Shown here: positions 17,212 through 26,101 of the stretch, piece after piece | How positions within the stretch are numbered: position 1 is the first letter of the stretch | How the letters are laid out: every line of letters begins with the position of its first letter | Assembly: GCF_003515685.1 (NCBI RefSeq) | Contig: NZ_QWEG01000001.1 | Coordinates: 480,788 to 544,787, forward strand | Direction of reading: 5' to 3' | DNA: 64,000 nt | From: Neobacillus notoginsengisoli | GTDB taxonomy: Bacteria > Bacillota > Bacilli > Bacillales > Cytobacillaceae | Translations under genes and position numbers: made by a program | Notes under the pieces: generated by a model | Database searches by the model: none | What the model was told of the DNA's origin: nothing | The model's input: only the letters and a program-made list of their open reading frames with translations

Positions 17212-18855
17212 GTGTTGAGTCTGCGGCGGCTTTTAAAACAACAACTTAATATTTGGTCCCTGCTCAGCCTGGTCCTCATCATTGCCATCCTGATACCGAA
17301 TTTCATCATTGGCGCCCAGCTCTTCACTGAGCCGAATGAAAACTGGCAGCATATTAAGGACTACTTGTTAAAAGATTATATCCGAAATACGGTGGTCATC
17401 ATGTTTTTCACCGCCATTGCGACGACAGCGATCGGAACGAGCCTTGCCTGGTTAGTTGCCATGTATGACTTTCCATTAAAGAAATTCCTGAAGTGGGCAT
17501 TAATTTTGCCACTGGCCATCCCGCCGTATATCGCTGCATATACTTATCACGGGATTGTTAACTACACAGGGGTCATTCAAACGACACTCAGGAATTCATT
17601 AGACATCACGGTTAATCAAAAATACTTCAATATCATGAACATCCAGGGGGCTGTGTTCATCTTTACGATGTGCCTGTTCCCTTACGTATACACGATAACA
17701 AAAAGCTTCTTTCAAAATCAGTCTTCATCTATGATCGAGAATGCCAGACTCCTTGGCGGAAGCCCTTTAGCGATATTTTTCCGGGTGGCTTTGCCGATTG
17801 CCAAAGCATCGATTGTGGGGAGTGTGACGCTTGTCATCCTGGAAGTACTCAATGATTTCGGCGTTGTCAGCTACTTCGGAATTCAGACATTCAGTACTGC
17901 GATTTTCCGGACATGGTATGGGATGAAAGACCTCGATTCCGCGCTTAAACTAGCCGGTTCGCTCATGCTGTTGGTCATCATTGTCTTGGTTCTTGAAAAA
18001 GTGCTGCGGGGAAGAAAGCGGTATAGTTTCTCCACTACGAAAGTTCGCCCGATCCAGCCTAAAAAACTGAAGGGCATAAAAGCAGGCCTGGTATGCGCCT
18101 ACGCCTTCGGGATTTTTTCCATAGCGTTTATCATTCCATTCCTGCAGCTCGTAAGATGGGCGCTCATGACATATGAGAAAGTGCTGAACTTCGATTTCTT
18201 GCTTCTTGCCTATAATTCTATTTATGTAGCTGCCATCGCAGCCATCATTATTGTGATTATAGCACTTGTGATTTCAAACTATACGAGGCTGCACCAAGGG
18301 CTGACGGCAAAAATATTCTCAAGAGTGACAACGCTTGGCTATTCCATCCCGGGAGCGGCGATCGCGATTGCGTTCATTATGATTTTTCTATGGTTGGATA
18401 CGACAAATAAAGAACTTTTGGCAAAAATCAACATGGAACCAACGGTTATCTGGCGGACGACTTTGGTGATGCTGATCTCCGCTTATATCATCCGGTTTTT
18501 GGCGATTGGCTATAACTCGATTGAAACAGGGTTTGAAAAGGTCGGCAATAGCTTCACGGAAGCATCCCGGATGATGGGCGTGTCCACGTTAAAAACGTTT
18601 TTCAAGGTTGACCTGCCAATGGTAAGAGGAGCTGTTTTCAGCGGTTTTATTCTCGTCTTTGTCGATATTCTGAAAGAGCTGCCATTGACTTTATTTTTAC
18701 AGCCGTTCAATTTCTCAACCTTGGCCACTCAGGCCTTTAAATATGCAAATGATGAAAGAGTGCAGGAAGCGTCATTGGCCTCATTATTGATCATCCTATT
18801 AAGCGGAATCTTTATATTCTTTTTCCATAAACTCGCAGAAAGGGAGAGCAGCTAA
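17212..18855 (+). CDS. Ferric iron ABC transporter permease (FbpB/FutB-like, fused two-domain)
   Basis: About 547 residues with two binding-protein-dependent permease domains in one chain, about twelve membrane helices, the form usual for ferric iron importers. Each half shows an EAA-like loop, the first as ENARLLGGSPLAIFFRVALP, the second as EASRMMGVSTLKTFFKVDLP. GTG 17212 is chosen because AAAGGA lies seven bases before it; an in-frame GTG at 17206 is too close to that site. The stop overlaps the ATPase start as TAATG. Confidence 0.92.
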   Translation: MLSLRRLLKQQLNIWSLLSLVLIIAILIPNFIIGAQLFTEPNENWQHIKDYLLKDYIRNTVVIMFFTAIATTAIGTSLAWLVAMYDFPLKKFLKWALILPLAIPPYIAAYTYHGIVNYTGVIQTTLRNSLDITVNQKYFNIMNIQGAVFIFTMCLFPYVYTITKSFFQNQSSSMIENARLLGGSPLAIFFRVALPIAKASIVGSVTLVILEVLNDFGVVSYFGIQTFSTAIFRTWYGMKDLDSALKLAGSLMLLVIIVLVLEKVLRGRKRYSFSTTKVRPIQPKKLKGIKAGLVCAYAFGIFSIAFIIPFLQLVRWALMTYEKVLNFDFLLLAYNSIYVAAIAAIIIVIIALVISNYTRLHQGLTAKIFSRVTTLGYSIPGAAIAIAFIMIFLWLDTTNKELLAKINMEPTVIWRTTLVMLISAYIIRFLAIGYNSIETGFEKVGNSFTEASRMMGVSTLKTFFKVDLPMVRGAVFSGFILVFVDILKELPLTLFLQPFNFSTLATQAFKYANDERVQEASLASLLIILLSGIFIFFFHKLAERESS

Positions 18856-19559
18856 TGTTTATTCAAATTAAAGATCTACAGTATAAATATAAAAATGCAA
18901 AAGAAGCTGTCATCAAAGACTTTTGCCTCGATATTGAGAGAGGCGAAATTGTTTCAATTCTCGGGGAAAGCGGAAGTGGAAAGAGTACGATTCTAAGGTT
19001 GATCGCGGGGCTTGAATGTCCGCAAAACGGTACAATTAACATTTGTGGCGAAACAGTTTGCAATCGCTCCTGTTTCATCCCTCCTGAAAAAAGGGGAATT
19101 GGTTTTGTCTTTCAAGATTATGCTCTTTTCCCGCATATGACTGTCGCAAAAAACATTCAGTTCGGCTTGAAAAAGAAAAGCAGGCAAGATAAGCGTGAAC
19201 GCCTGGAAGAAATGCTGAAGCTGGTCAATTTGACTGATTTCGCCAACCGCTTTCCACACGAGCTAAGCGGTGGTCAGCAGCAGCGGGTAGCACTTGCAAG
19301 GGCGCTCGCTCCCGAACCTTCTTTATTGATCCTGGATGAGCCATTCAGCAACCTTGATGCCGCCTTGCAGGAAAAAATTCGGGGCGAGCTCAGGGAGATT
19401 ATTAAAAAGACTGGCATTACATCTATTTTCGTCACGCATGACAAGGAAGATGCCATTGCCATGGCAGACCGGATTGTCTATATCGACAATGGAAAAGTGA
19501 AGACTTCTGTAGGCCGGGTGGAGAAACAGCGGCCGGTGCTGTCGTTAGTGAATCATTAA
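18855..19559 (+). CDS. Ferric iron ABC transporter ATP-binding protein (FbpC-like)
   Basis: A 234-residue ABC ATPase with Walker A GESGSGKST (about 36-44), signature LSGGQQQRVALARA, Walker B LLILDEPFSNLD and switch His in FVTHDKEDA. It is short for the family, lacking the C-terminal regulatory beta domain of longer FbpC proteins. It is coupled to the permease gene by a TAATG overlap and powers uptake of iron delivered by the upstream lipoprotein. A strong terminator follows. Confidence 0.93.
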   Translation: MFIQIKDLQYKYKNAKEAVIKDFCLDIERGEIVSILGESGSGKSTILRLIAGLECPQNGTINICGETVCNRSCFIPPEKRGIGFVFQDYALFPHMTVAKNIQFGLKKKSRQDKRERLEEMLKLVNLTDFANRFPHELSGGQQQRVALARALAPEPSLLILDEPFSNLDAALQEKIRGELREIIKKTGITSIFVTHDKEDAIAMADRIVYIDNGKVKTSVGRVEKQRPVLSLVNH

Positions 19560-19618
19560 CCGCATATACAACAAATAGAACTAACAAAGGATGTGCCACT
19601 CACTTCCCTCGTTGTTAG

Positions 19619-19651
19619 ACAGGCTGCCGAATTTCCGGCGGCCTGTTTTTT
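19619..19651 (+). terminator. Terminator of the iron transport operon
   Basis: ACAGGCTGCCG and CGGCGGCCTGT form a GC-rich stem with one mismatch, followed by TTTTTTA. Confidence 0.9.
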
Positions 19652-19705
19652 ATTTCGGTTAATTTTAATCTGTTAATATAGGTCGAACTAAAGAATTGTA
19701 CATAG

Positions 19706-19899
19706 TTGATTGGAGTGGAAGGCACGTAGACTCCTCGAAAATGCTAACGCATTTCCTTCGTGCAAAGATTATTCGAGGATGCTGTTTGTCCTGCGGGATG
19801 AAGCGGCAAGGTGGAGACCCCACAGGCGCCAAAGCGCCGAGGAGGCTCCACTGACGCCCCGCGGAAAGCGAAGTGCCTGCAGCGCAAATCAACGACAAC
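19706..19899 (+). repeat. Dispersed GC-rich repeat, copy 1
   Basis: About 195 bp running from GTTGATTGGAGTGGAAGGCA to GCGCAAATCAACGACAAC, with the GC-rich core GGAGACCCCACAGGCGCC and CCCCGCGGAAAGCGAAGTGC. Its ends are imperfect inverted repeats (GTTGATT / AATCAAC), so it looks like a small non-coding mobile element. A second copy lies in inverse orientation at about 56807-57121. Elements with this CCGCGGAAAGCGAAGTGCC core are common in Bacillaceae genomes. The 64-77-residue ORFs through it are not supported. Confidence 0.85.
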
Positions 19900-19949
19900 G
19901 TTAAAAAGTTTAGTTTCTTTTATATAGAAGGTTTGTCGAAAAGAATGTG

Positions 19950-19999
19950 TTGACCACGCTGGTCAAAAAGAATACGCTGAAATTGACCACACCAGTCAA
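19950..19999 (+). promoter_or_regulatory. Twin TetR-type operators upstream of the ABC export operon
   Basis: TTGACCACGCTGGTCAA (19950-19966) is a perfect 17-bp palindrome, and TTGACCACACCAGTCAA (19983-19999) is a second near-copy. Their centres are 33 bp apart, about three helical turns, so dimers would bind on the same face. TTGACC of the first site may also serve as a -35, with TACGCT 17 bp later as a weak -10. The TetR protein encoded 28 bp downstream is the natural ligand. Confidence 0.8.
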
Positions 20000-20026
20000 G
20001 GATAAGTAAGAGGGGAGGGCACACTT

Positions 20027-20638
20027 GTGTTTTCGAAGTTTCTGAGTCTGGAAACAGAGAAGCGGGACCGTATTTTAAACGCCGCTTTGGATGAGTTCGT
20101 ACAGAAGGGCTACTATAATGCATCGACGAATGAAATCGTCAAGAAGGCAGGCATTTCAAAAGGGCTTCTTTTCCACTATTTCAAGAATAAGAAACAATTG
20201 TATCTTTACCTATATGACTATACACTCGATATTTTTGAAAAAGAATTTTTCGAAAAAATGGATTCAATGGAAAATGATATTTTCACCAAAATGCGCCAGA
20301 TTGTTTTGCTGAAACTGGAGTTGATTTATAAGCATCCTGATATGTTCAATTTTTTGCTGGCGGCCGTCCGGGAGGAATCCCCGGAAATTACGCTCCGTAA
20401 TAAGGAACTGATTGAAAGAAGCTATGTCAAAATTCTTGAGAACATTGACCTGTCCTCATTCAAGGAGGATTTGGATATTCCGAAAGCGATCAATATCATT
20501 GTCTGGACACTCCAAGGTTTTTCGAATGAAGTTCAGGAAAAAATCAAATTTTTGTCGCTGGATGAAATCAATTACGATGAAATTTTGGCGAAAATGGACG
20601 GATATTTGGAATTGCTTAGAAAGTCTTTCTATAAGTGA
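20027..20638 (+). CDS. TetR/AcrR-family transcriptional regulator
   Basis: About 203 residues. The N-terminal helix-turn-helix reads RILNAALDEFVQKGYYNAST followed by NEIVKKAGISKGLLFHYFKN, the TetR signature; the C-terminal part is the usual all-helical ligand domain, with no identifiable ligand. The start is GTG behind GGGGAGGG. It heads a four-gene operon with an ABC exporter and almost certainly represses it through the twin palindromes upstream. Confidence 0.92.
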   Translation: MFSKFLSLETEKRDRILNAALDEFVQKGYYNASTNEIVKKAGISKGLLFHYFKNKKQLYLYLYDYTLDIFEKEFFEKMDSMENDIFTKMRQIVLLKLELIYKHPDMFNFLLAAVREESPEITLRNKELIERSYVKILENIDLSSFKEDLDIPKAINIIVWTLQGFSNEVQEKIKFLSLDEINYDEILAKMDGYLELLRKSFYK

Positions 20639-20658
20639 CCGGAGAGAGGGCGGGTAAA

Positions 20659-21543
20659 ATGAATGTCATCGAAATCAACAAGTTGACGAAGAATTACGGA
20701 AAAGCGAGAGGTATCACCGAGATCAGTTTTCATGTGGAGAAAGGCGAGATTTTTGGGTTTATAGGGCCGAACGGAGCAGGTAAATCAACAACGATCCGCA
20801 CCCTGCTGTCACTGATTTATCCGACGAGTGGAAGTGCGAAGATATTTGGCAAAGACTGTGTAAAACATGCGCCTGAAATTAAAAAAGAGATTGGCTATTT
20901 GCCTGCGGAAGTTTTTTATTACGACAATATGAAAGTGATTGATTTGCTTAACTACTCAGCCAGTTTTTATAAGAAAGACTGCCGGAAAAGAATCAAGGAA
21001 CTAGCTGAGCTGCTTGATCTTGATTTGCATAAAAAAATCGATGATCTGTCTCTCGGAAACAAAAAGAAAGTCGGGATTATCCAGGGGCTTTTGCATGAAC
21101 CGAAGCTGATCATCCTTGATGAACCGACAAGCGGCCTCGATCCGCTGATGCAGCAGAAGTTTTTCGAGCTGCTGCGGGAAGAGAATAAAAAAGGTGTGAC
21201 GATTTTGTTTTCGTCGCATATTTTAAGCGAAGTTCAGCGGTTGTGCGACCGGGTGGCGATTATTAAAGAGGGAAAAGTCGTTCAGGTTGAAAAAATCAGT
21301 ACGTTGAAAGAAAACACTTATAAAAAGTTCAAAATTGAAACAGCCGTGCCGGTGGAGATGAGCTTTTTCCAGCTTGAAGGAGTCAATGATTTGGACGCGG
21401 CGGGTACAACTGTCAGTTTTTTATACCGGGGCAACCTAAACGAGATCATGAAGAGAATTGCCGAAGTCGAAATTGTGAATCTGTGGGTGACGGAGCCCGA
21501 TCTTGAGGAAATCTTCATGCATTACTACGAAAAGGAGGAGTAA
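20659..21543 (+). CDS. ABC exporter ATP-binding protein (ABC-2 type)
   Basis: About 294 residues. Walker A GPNGAGKST, signature LSLGNKKKVGIIQG (variant of LSGGQ: SLGN), Walker B LIILDEPTSGLD and switch FSSHILSEV. The C-terminal extension after about residue 215 is typical of BcrA/CcmA-like drug and lipid exporters. The ATG at 20659 has AGAGGGCGGG upstream; an in-frame GTG at 20635 overlaps the tetR end and is less likely. The LSLGN variant signature is common in this subgroup and does not imply loss of function. Substrate unknown. Confidence 0.92.
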   Translation: MNVIEINKLTKNYGKARGITEISFHVEKGEIFGFIGPNGAGKSTTIRTLLSLIYPTSGSAKIFGKDCVKHAPEIKKEIGYLPAEVFYYDNMKVIDLLNYSASFYKKDCRKRIKELAELLDLDLHKKIDDLSLGNKKKVGIIQGLLHEPKLIILDEPTSGLDPLMQQKFFELLREENKKGVTILFSSHILSEVQRLCDRVAIIKEGKVVQVEKISTLKENTYKKFKIETAVPVEMSFFQLEGVNDLDAAGTTVSFLYRGNLNEIMKRIAEVEIVNLWVTEPDLEEIFMHYYEKEE

Positions 21544-21548
21544 CCACC

Positions 21549-22340
21549 ATGAATATGTATTTGCACGAGCTGAAGACCTATCGGAAATCAACGATTCTAT
21601 GGACGTGCAGCATGATTGGCCTGGTCCTCCTGTTCCTGTCGATGTTTCCCGCATTTTCGAGGGAGGCAGCAGAGTTTAAACTAGTGCTGGAAGGTTTTCC
21701 AGATGCGGTCAAAAAATCCTTAGGCCTCTCCTTGGAGACCATCACGACACTGCTCGGTTTTTATTCTTATGTTTTTCTTTACGTGACCTTGTGCGGAGCA
21801 ATTCAAGCGATGCATCTTGGCGTTTCGATTATTTCGAAAGAGAGCCGGAACAAAACGGCTGATTTTCTGTTGACAAAGCCCGTTACCCGTACGGAGGTTA
21901 TCACTGCCAAGCTTTTAGCGGCCCTAACCTCATTGATTTTGACCAATATGGTCTTCATGACGGGGGCAGCCGTCATCGCTTCCATGGTGGCCACCGAAAG
22001 TTTCAGTTTAAAGCTGTTTCTGATGATTTCTCTGACGATGTTTTTTCTTCAGTTGATTTTTCTGGCATTGGGGACGGTGATTTCCTCAGTCGCGCCAAAG
22101 ATCAAGTCGGTTTTATCCGTCTCCCTTGGAACGGTGTTTGCCTTTTTTATCATTGGCATGTTCGCCGCAGTCACGGACGATAATGCGCTCAAGTATGTTT
22201 CGCCGTTTAAATACTTTGATCCAGCCGAAATTGTGAAAAACTCAAGCTATGATTGGCGATTCCTTGGCATCAGTATCGGAATTGTAATTTCGGCCACTGC
22301 GGCAAGCTTCGTGATCTTTGCAAAGAAAGATGTCAGCTAG
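21549..22340 (+). CDS. ABC-2 type exporter permease, first of two
   Basis: 263 residues, six predicted membrane helices, with the family segment SKESRNKTADFLLTKPVTRT between helices 2 and 3, typical of ABC-2 permeases related to YhaP/BcrB-type exporters. It follows the ATPase by five bases. The related permease downstream (similar segment at the same place) suggests a heterodimeric channel that arose by duplication. Confidence 0.88.
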   Translation: MNMYLHELKTYRKSTILWTCSMIGLVLLFLSMFPAFSREAAEFKLVLEGFPDAVKKSLGLSLETITTLLGFYSYVFLYVTLCGAIQAMHLGVSIISKESRNKTADFLLTKPVTRTEVITAKLLAALTSLILTNMVFMTGAAVIASMVATESFSLKLFLMISLTMFFLQLIFLALGTVISSVAPKIKSVLSVSLGTVFAFFIIGMFAAVTDDNALKYVSPFKYFDPAEIVKNSSYDWRFLGISIGIVISATAASFVIFAKKDVS

Positions 22341-22380
22341 CTGATGGCACACTTGAATTTTGACGAATGGAGGTTTCGTT

Positions 22381-23175
22381 ATGAACATCTTTTTCAGGGA
22401 ATTGAAAGCCCACCGCAAATCGCTCATATTCTGGTGCCTCGGTGTCATCTTTATGATCGTTTCGGGAATGGGGAAGTATGGCGCGATGTCCGGTTCCGGG
22501 CAATCGATCAATGAATTAATGGAGGGCCTGCCTAAAGGGCTTCAGTCCTTTTTTGGCGTTGGCGGGCTTGACCTGTCAACCGTCATTGGGTATTACGGCC
22601 TTCTGTACCTGTATGTGGCGATCATGGCCGCGGTCCACGCTGTCATGCTGGGGGCGACGATCATTGCAAAAGAAGAACGTGACAAAACGGCCGAATTTTT
22701 GTTTTCGAAACCTATATCTAGAAGAATAGTAGTTTCGAGCAAGCTCCTCGCCGCCTTGGTCCAGGCCGCCATTATCAATATCACGGCATACGTTTCATCG
22801 GTCTTGATAGTTTCAAGATATGATGCCGGACCCAATGTTAGTGGGAATATCGCCACCTTGATGATGGGCATGTTCCTTTTACAACTCGTTTTTCTGGCCA
22901 TTGGCGCAGCGGTCGGGGCTTTGCAAAAGAAGGCGGAAAAAGCGGGGGCGACTGCCTCGGCCATTATGGTGGCCACGTTTATTTTGTCGGTCGTCATCGA
23001 CATGAACGAAAAGATGGACCCGTTGAAATATTTGACTCCATTTAAATATTTCGAAGCGAAAGAGCTGCTCTTCGGTGGTGGCTTCAACGGGGTTTTTCTT
23101 CTGTTATCAGGCGCCATTATTGCGGTAATGGTTGCGGCGACTTTCATTAACTACCAAGGGCGGGACTTGAACTAG
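22381..23175 (+). CDS. ABC-2 type exporter permease, second of two
   Basis: 264 residues, six predicted membrane helices. It resembles the preceding permease along its length: both open with FFRELKAHRKS / YLHELKTYRKS, both have a short amphipathic region, then KEERDKTAEFLFSKPISRR here. The ATG at 22381 has GGAGGTTT; an in-frame start at 22360 lacks one. It is the last gene of the TetR-ABC operon, followed by a terminator at 23279. Confidence 0.88.
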   Translation: MNIFFRELKAHRKSLIFWCLGVIFMIVSGMGKYGAMSGSGQSINELMEGLPKGLQSFFGVGGLDLSTVIGYYGLLYLYVAIMAAVHAVMLGATIIAKEERDKTAEFLFSKPISRRIVVSSKLLAALVQAAIINITAYVSSVLIVSRYDAGPNVSGNIATLMMGMFLLQLVFLAIGAAVGALQKKAEKAGATASAIMVATFILSVVIDMNEKMDPLKYLTPFKYFEAKELLFGGGFNGVFLLLSGAIIAVMVAATFINYQGRDLN

Positions 23176-23278
23176 AAAGGCTCTTGGACCCACTCGGATT
23201 TTATCGGAAATTAGCAAGTTCGTTGGAGAAGGACAATAAGATATAAAGGTGTATCCACTTATACACTTAAAAAAATGA

Positions 23279-23315
23279 AAGAAGCAGTGCGATTTCATAA
23301 TTGACTGCTTTTTTC
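23279..23315. terminator. Terminator between convergent exporter operon and beta-glucan locus
   Basis: AAGCAGT and ACTGCTT pair and are followed by TTTTTT on the plus strand and preceded by A-runs that read as T-runs on the minus strand, so it can serve both sides. A second small stem (AGGTGTAT/ATACACTT) lies at 23247-23268. Confidence 0.7.
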
Positions 23316-23398
23316 ACTTGTTTACTTCTTGTTTTTTCGCTGATTAATTCCAAAAATGAGCGGCATATCCCGGCCGCACTACTTTCTTTTTTCATAGC

Positions 23399-24367
23399 CT
23401 AGCGAACCTCCCTTACAGAGTCTCCGGGAATGAATGTTGTATAGATCCGTTCGTTTTCCACGGGCTGATTTGCGATTAATTTTAACACCTGTTCAGCGGC
23501 CACAGCGCCCCACTTTCTCTCAGAAAAGTCGATTGTTGCCAAGCGTGGCTTGATATATTGGGACAGCTCGATGTTATCAAAGCCAATAATATGAATATGC
23601 TCACCGACACGGAAGTTTGTTTTGGACAGGTAATTGTACATCCCGATTGCCATTTCATCATTGGCGCAAAAGACGCCAACGGGACGGGTGTATTCTTTGA
23701 CAATTTGTTCGGCCGCTTTTTCTCCGGCTGGCTTGTTGAAATTTCCGGGTATTTCACTGTACTCAATATCATTATAACGTTCGACGGCCTGCCGGACAGC
23801 TTCAAGGCGCTGCATGGCATCGTATGACCGCTGTGGTCCGGTTACTGTATATATTTTGCGGTGGCCTTTTTCGATTAAATGGTCCATGGCTAGGGTGGCC
23901 CCGGATCTATTGTGGAGCAGGACCTGATTAATGTTTGGATGGTCCAGTTCTCTGTCCATCACAACGATTTTATGACCTGTATCCGCATGTTTCAAAATTT
24001 CTTCACTGGAAAACGCTATGTCCAATACAATCGCTCCATCAATCAGCCTTTCAGGCAAAAACCGGTGTGTATGTTTTCCGCTGCAAACAATCAGCTCATA
24101 TCCTTTGCTTGCGAGCGCCTCTTGCATCCCATGCAGCAGCTGCCCATAAAAAGCACCGCCGTAATTTGTCAAGAAGACGCCAATAATATTCGTTTGCCTT
24201 GTTTTCAAGGAGCGTGCCGCTGCATTTGGGACATAATTTAATTCTTTCGCAATTGCTAGGATTTTTGCTGATGTGTCCTCGGTTACCTTCGGGTTTCCGT
24301 TCAATGCGTAGGAAACAGTTGAAATCGACACACCTGCTTTTTTTGCAATATCCTTAATACTGACCAA
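23399..24367 (-). CDS. LacI-family regulator, probable controller of the beta-1,2-glucan locus
   Basis: A 322-residue LacI protein: DNA-binding headpiece VSIKDIAKKAGVSISTVSYALN and hinge NYVPNAAARSLKT, then a periplasmic-binding-protein-like sugar domain. The start is TTG with AGGAGA upstream. It is the last gene of the minus arm behind the GH13 gene (20-bp gap). The likely operator is the palindrome GAAACGTTTC found downstream of all three promoters of the locus, and the likely inducer is sophorose or a related oligosaccharide; both are inferred from position. Confidence 0.9.
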   Translation of the reverse strand: MVSIKDIAKKAGVSISTVSYALNGNPKVTEDTSAKILAIAKELNYVPNAAARSLKTRQTNIIGVFLTNYGGAFYGQLLHGMQEALASKGYELIVCSGKHTHRFLPERLIDGAIVLDIAFSSEEILKHADTGHKIVVMDRELDHPNINQVLLHNRSGATLAMDHLIEKGHRKIYTVTGPQRSYDAMQRLEAVRQAVERYNDIEYSEIPGNFNKPAGEKAAEQIVKEYTRPVGVFCANDEMAIGMYNYLSKTNFRVGEHIHIIGFDNIELSQYIKPRLATIDFSERKWGAVAAEQVLKLIANQPVENERIYTTFIPGDSVREVR

Positions 24368-24387
24368 GAATCTCTCCTGCCTCTCAT

Positions 24388-26049
24388 CTAAACCCTATCT
24401 TTATTATACTTTCTGTTTGAATTTATTGGTATGTTCCTTTCAATATAAACGAACGATTCATAAGGGCGAAGCTCCATTTTTAAAATAGGGAAGCCGTAAT
24501 TATGGATCAACACTTCTCCTTCAGGCAAAACTTCCAAGAGCTTGCATCTGACAGTCCTGCCGGTAAAATTGCATATTACATACCATGTTTCCTTATCCAG
24601 CTTTCTTGTATAAGCAAATACTTCCTGTTCTGTCTCCAGCAATTCATACTTCCCATAGACTACGATATCATTCATTTTCCGGATTGAAATCAACCGTTGA
24701 TAATAGTTGAAAATGGATCGGGAGCTGTGCAAATCATCCTCAACATTGACAGTATTATAGTTTGGATTCACATCCAACCAAGGAGTGCCTGTTGTAAAAC
24801 CTGCCTGGTCTGAATTGTTCCACTGCATCGGGGTCCGCGCATTATCCCGACCCTTGGTATAAATGGAAGACATGACTTCCTCATGGGGAACTCCTTTTCG
24901 TAGACGTTCCTCGTACACCCGAAGCGTTTCAATATCCCGATAGGAGTCGATATCCGGGAATTTGACGTTTGTCATCCCAATTTCCTCTCCCTGGTAAATA
25001 AACGGGGTGCCGCGCATCATATGGAGCAAGGTAGCGAGCATCGTTGCACTTTCATACCGGTATTGATCGTCATTCCCCCAGCGCGAGACGATCCTTGGCT
25101 GGTCATGGTTACTCCAAAATAAGCTGTTCCAGCCTCTCTCTGCCAATTCGGTCTGCTGGGTAGAAAAAACCGCTTTTAACTCATTGAGGACAAGTGGTTT
25201 CAAGTCCCATTTTTGTTTGCCAGGCACTTCATCAAGCGCCATATGTTCAAAGGAAAACACCATATTGAGCTCCTTGCGCTCTGGTGAGGTATAAAGAATT
25301 GCTTGGGTGAGGTCCGCACTGCCGGTTTCACCCACCGTTACGACATTTGTTCCTGCATGTACTTCTCTGTGCATTTCCTGTAAATAATCGTGGAGAAGGG
25401 GACCGTTTGCAACAATATCCTTGTCAATATCCTTTGCAATCAGATCAATGACATCAAATCGGAATCCTTTGATGCCTTTTTTGATCCAAAACCGCATTAC
25501 ATCATACATAGCCTTGCGGACGGGGAGATGATGCCAATTCAGGTCAGGCTGCTTTTTGCTGAAAAGATGCAGATAATACTGGCCGGTTTGCTTTTCATAT
25601 TCCCAGGCACTGCCGCTAAATATCGATGACAGGTCACTTGGCTCGCTGCCGTCTTTCCCGTCTCTCCAGACATAGAAATCCCTGTACGGATTGGATTTGT
25701 CTTGTCTGGAAGCCATAAACCATGGATGTTCATCGGAAGTATGATTGGCGACAATGTCCATCATGATCCCAATTCCTCGCCTTGACGTTTCTTCAATTAG
25801 CTCCTCCATCTCAGCCATCGTTCCGTATTCGGGATTGATGGAATAGTAGTCGCTAATATCGTAGCCATTGTCGTCATTTGGGGAAGCATAAACAGGGCAT
25901 AGCCAAATAAGGTCTGTTCCAAGTTTCTGAATATAATCAAGTCTTGAAATGATGCCTTTTAGATCGCCGATGCCGTCGCCGTTTGTGTCCTGAAAACTGC
26001 GGGGGTATAGGTGATAGATAACGCTTTTATGCCACCATTCCAGATCCAT
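24388..26049 (-). CDS. GH13 alpha-glucosidase (oligo-1,6-glucosidase type)
   Basis: 553 residues, cytoplasmic, of the GH13 oligo-1,6-glucosidase/MalL group. Catalytic residues: nucleophile Asp199 in GFRFDVIDLIA, acid/base Glu241 in VGETGS, stabiliser Asp316 in WSNHDQPR; calcium-loop region DTNGDGIGD (21-29). Val200 after the nucleophile is the residue found in alpha-1,6-specific enzymes such as oligo-1,6-glucosidase. It hydrolyses isomaltose-like or related alpha-glucosides. An alpha-glucosidase is unexpected in a beta-glucan locus and is separated from the GH94 gene by a terminator. Confidence 0.93.
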   Translation of the reverse strand: MDLEWWHKSVIYHLYPRSFQDTNGDGIGDLKGIISRLDYIQKLGTDLIWLCPVYASPNDDNGYDISDYYSINPEYGTMAEMEELIEETSRRGIGIMMDIVANHTSDEHPWFMASRQDKSNPYRDFYVWRDGKDGSEPSDLSSIFSGSAWEYEKQTGQYYLHLFSKKQPDLNWHHLPVRKAMYDVMRFWIKKGIKGFRFDVIDLIAKDIDKDIVANGPLLHDYLQEMHREVHAGTNVVTVGETGSADLTQAILYTSPERKELNMVFSFEHMALDEVPGKQKWDLKPLVLNELKAVFSTQQTELAERGWNSLFWSNHDQPRIVSRWGNDDQYRYESATMLATLLHMMRGTPFIYQGEEIGMTNVKFPDIDSYRDIETLRVYEERLRKGVPHEEVMSSIYTKGRDNARTPMQWNNSDQAGFTTGTPWLDVNPNYNTVNVEDDLHSSRSIFNYYQRLISIRKMNDIVVYGKYELLETEQEVFAYTRKLDKETWYVICNFTGRTVRCKLLEVLPEGEVLIHNYGFPILKMELRPYESFVYIERNIPINSNRKYNKDRV

Positions 26050-26064
26050 ACTCCTGCTCCTTTA

Positions 26065-26098
26065 AAAAATCAGCGATCCAAAACGGACCGCTGATTCT
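26065..26098 (-). terminator. Intercistronic terminator between GH94 and GH13 genes
   Basis: On the minus strand AATCAGCG and CGCTGATT form a stem right after the GH94 stop and are followed by TTTTTTAAAGG. Read-through or partial termination would lower GH13 and lacI expression relative to GH94. Confidence 0.8.
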
Positions 26099-26101
26099 GG
26101 A

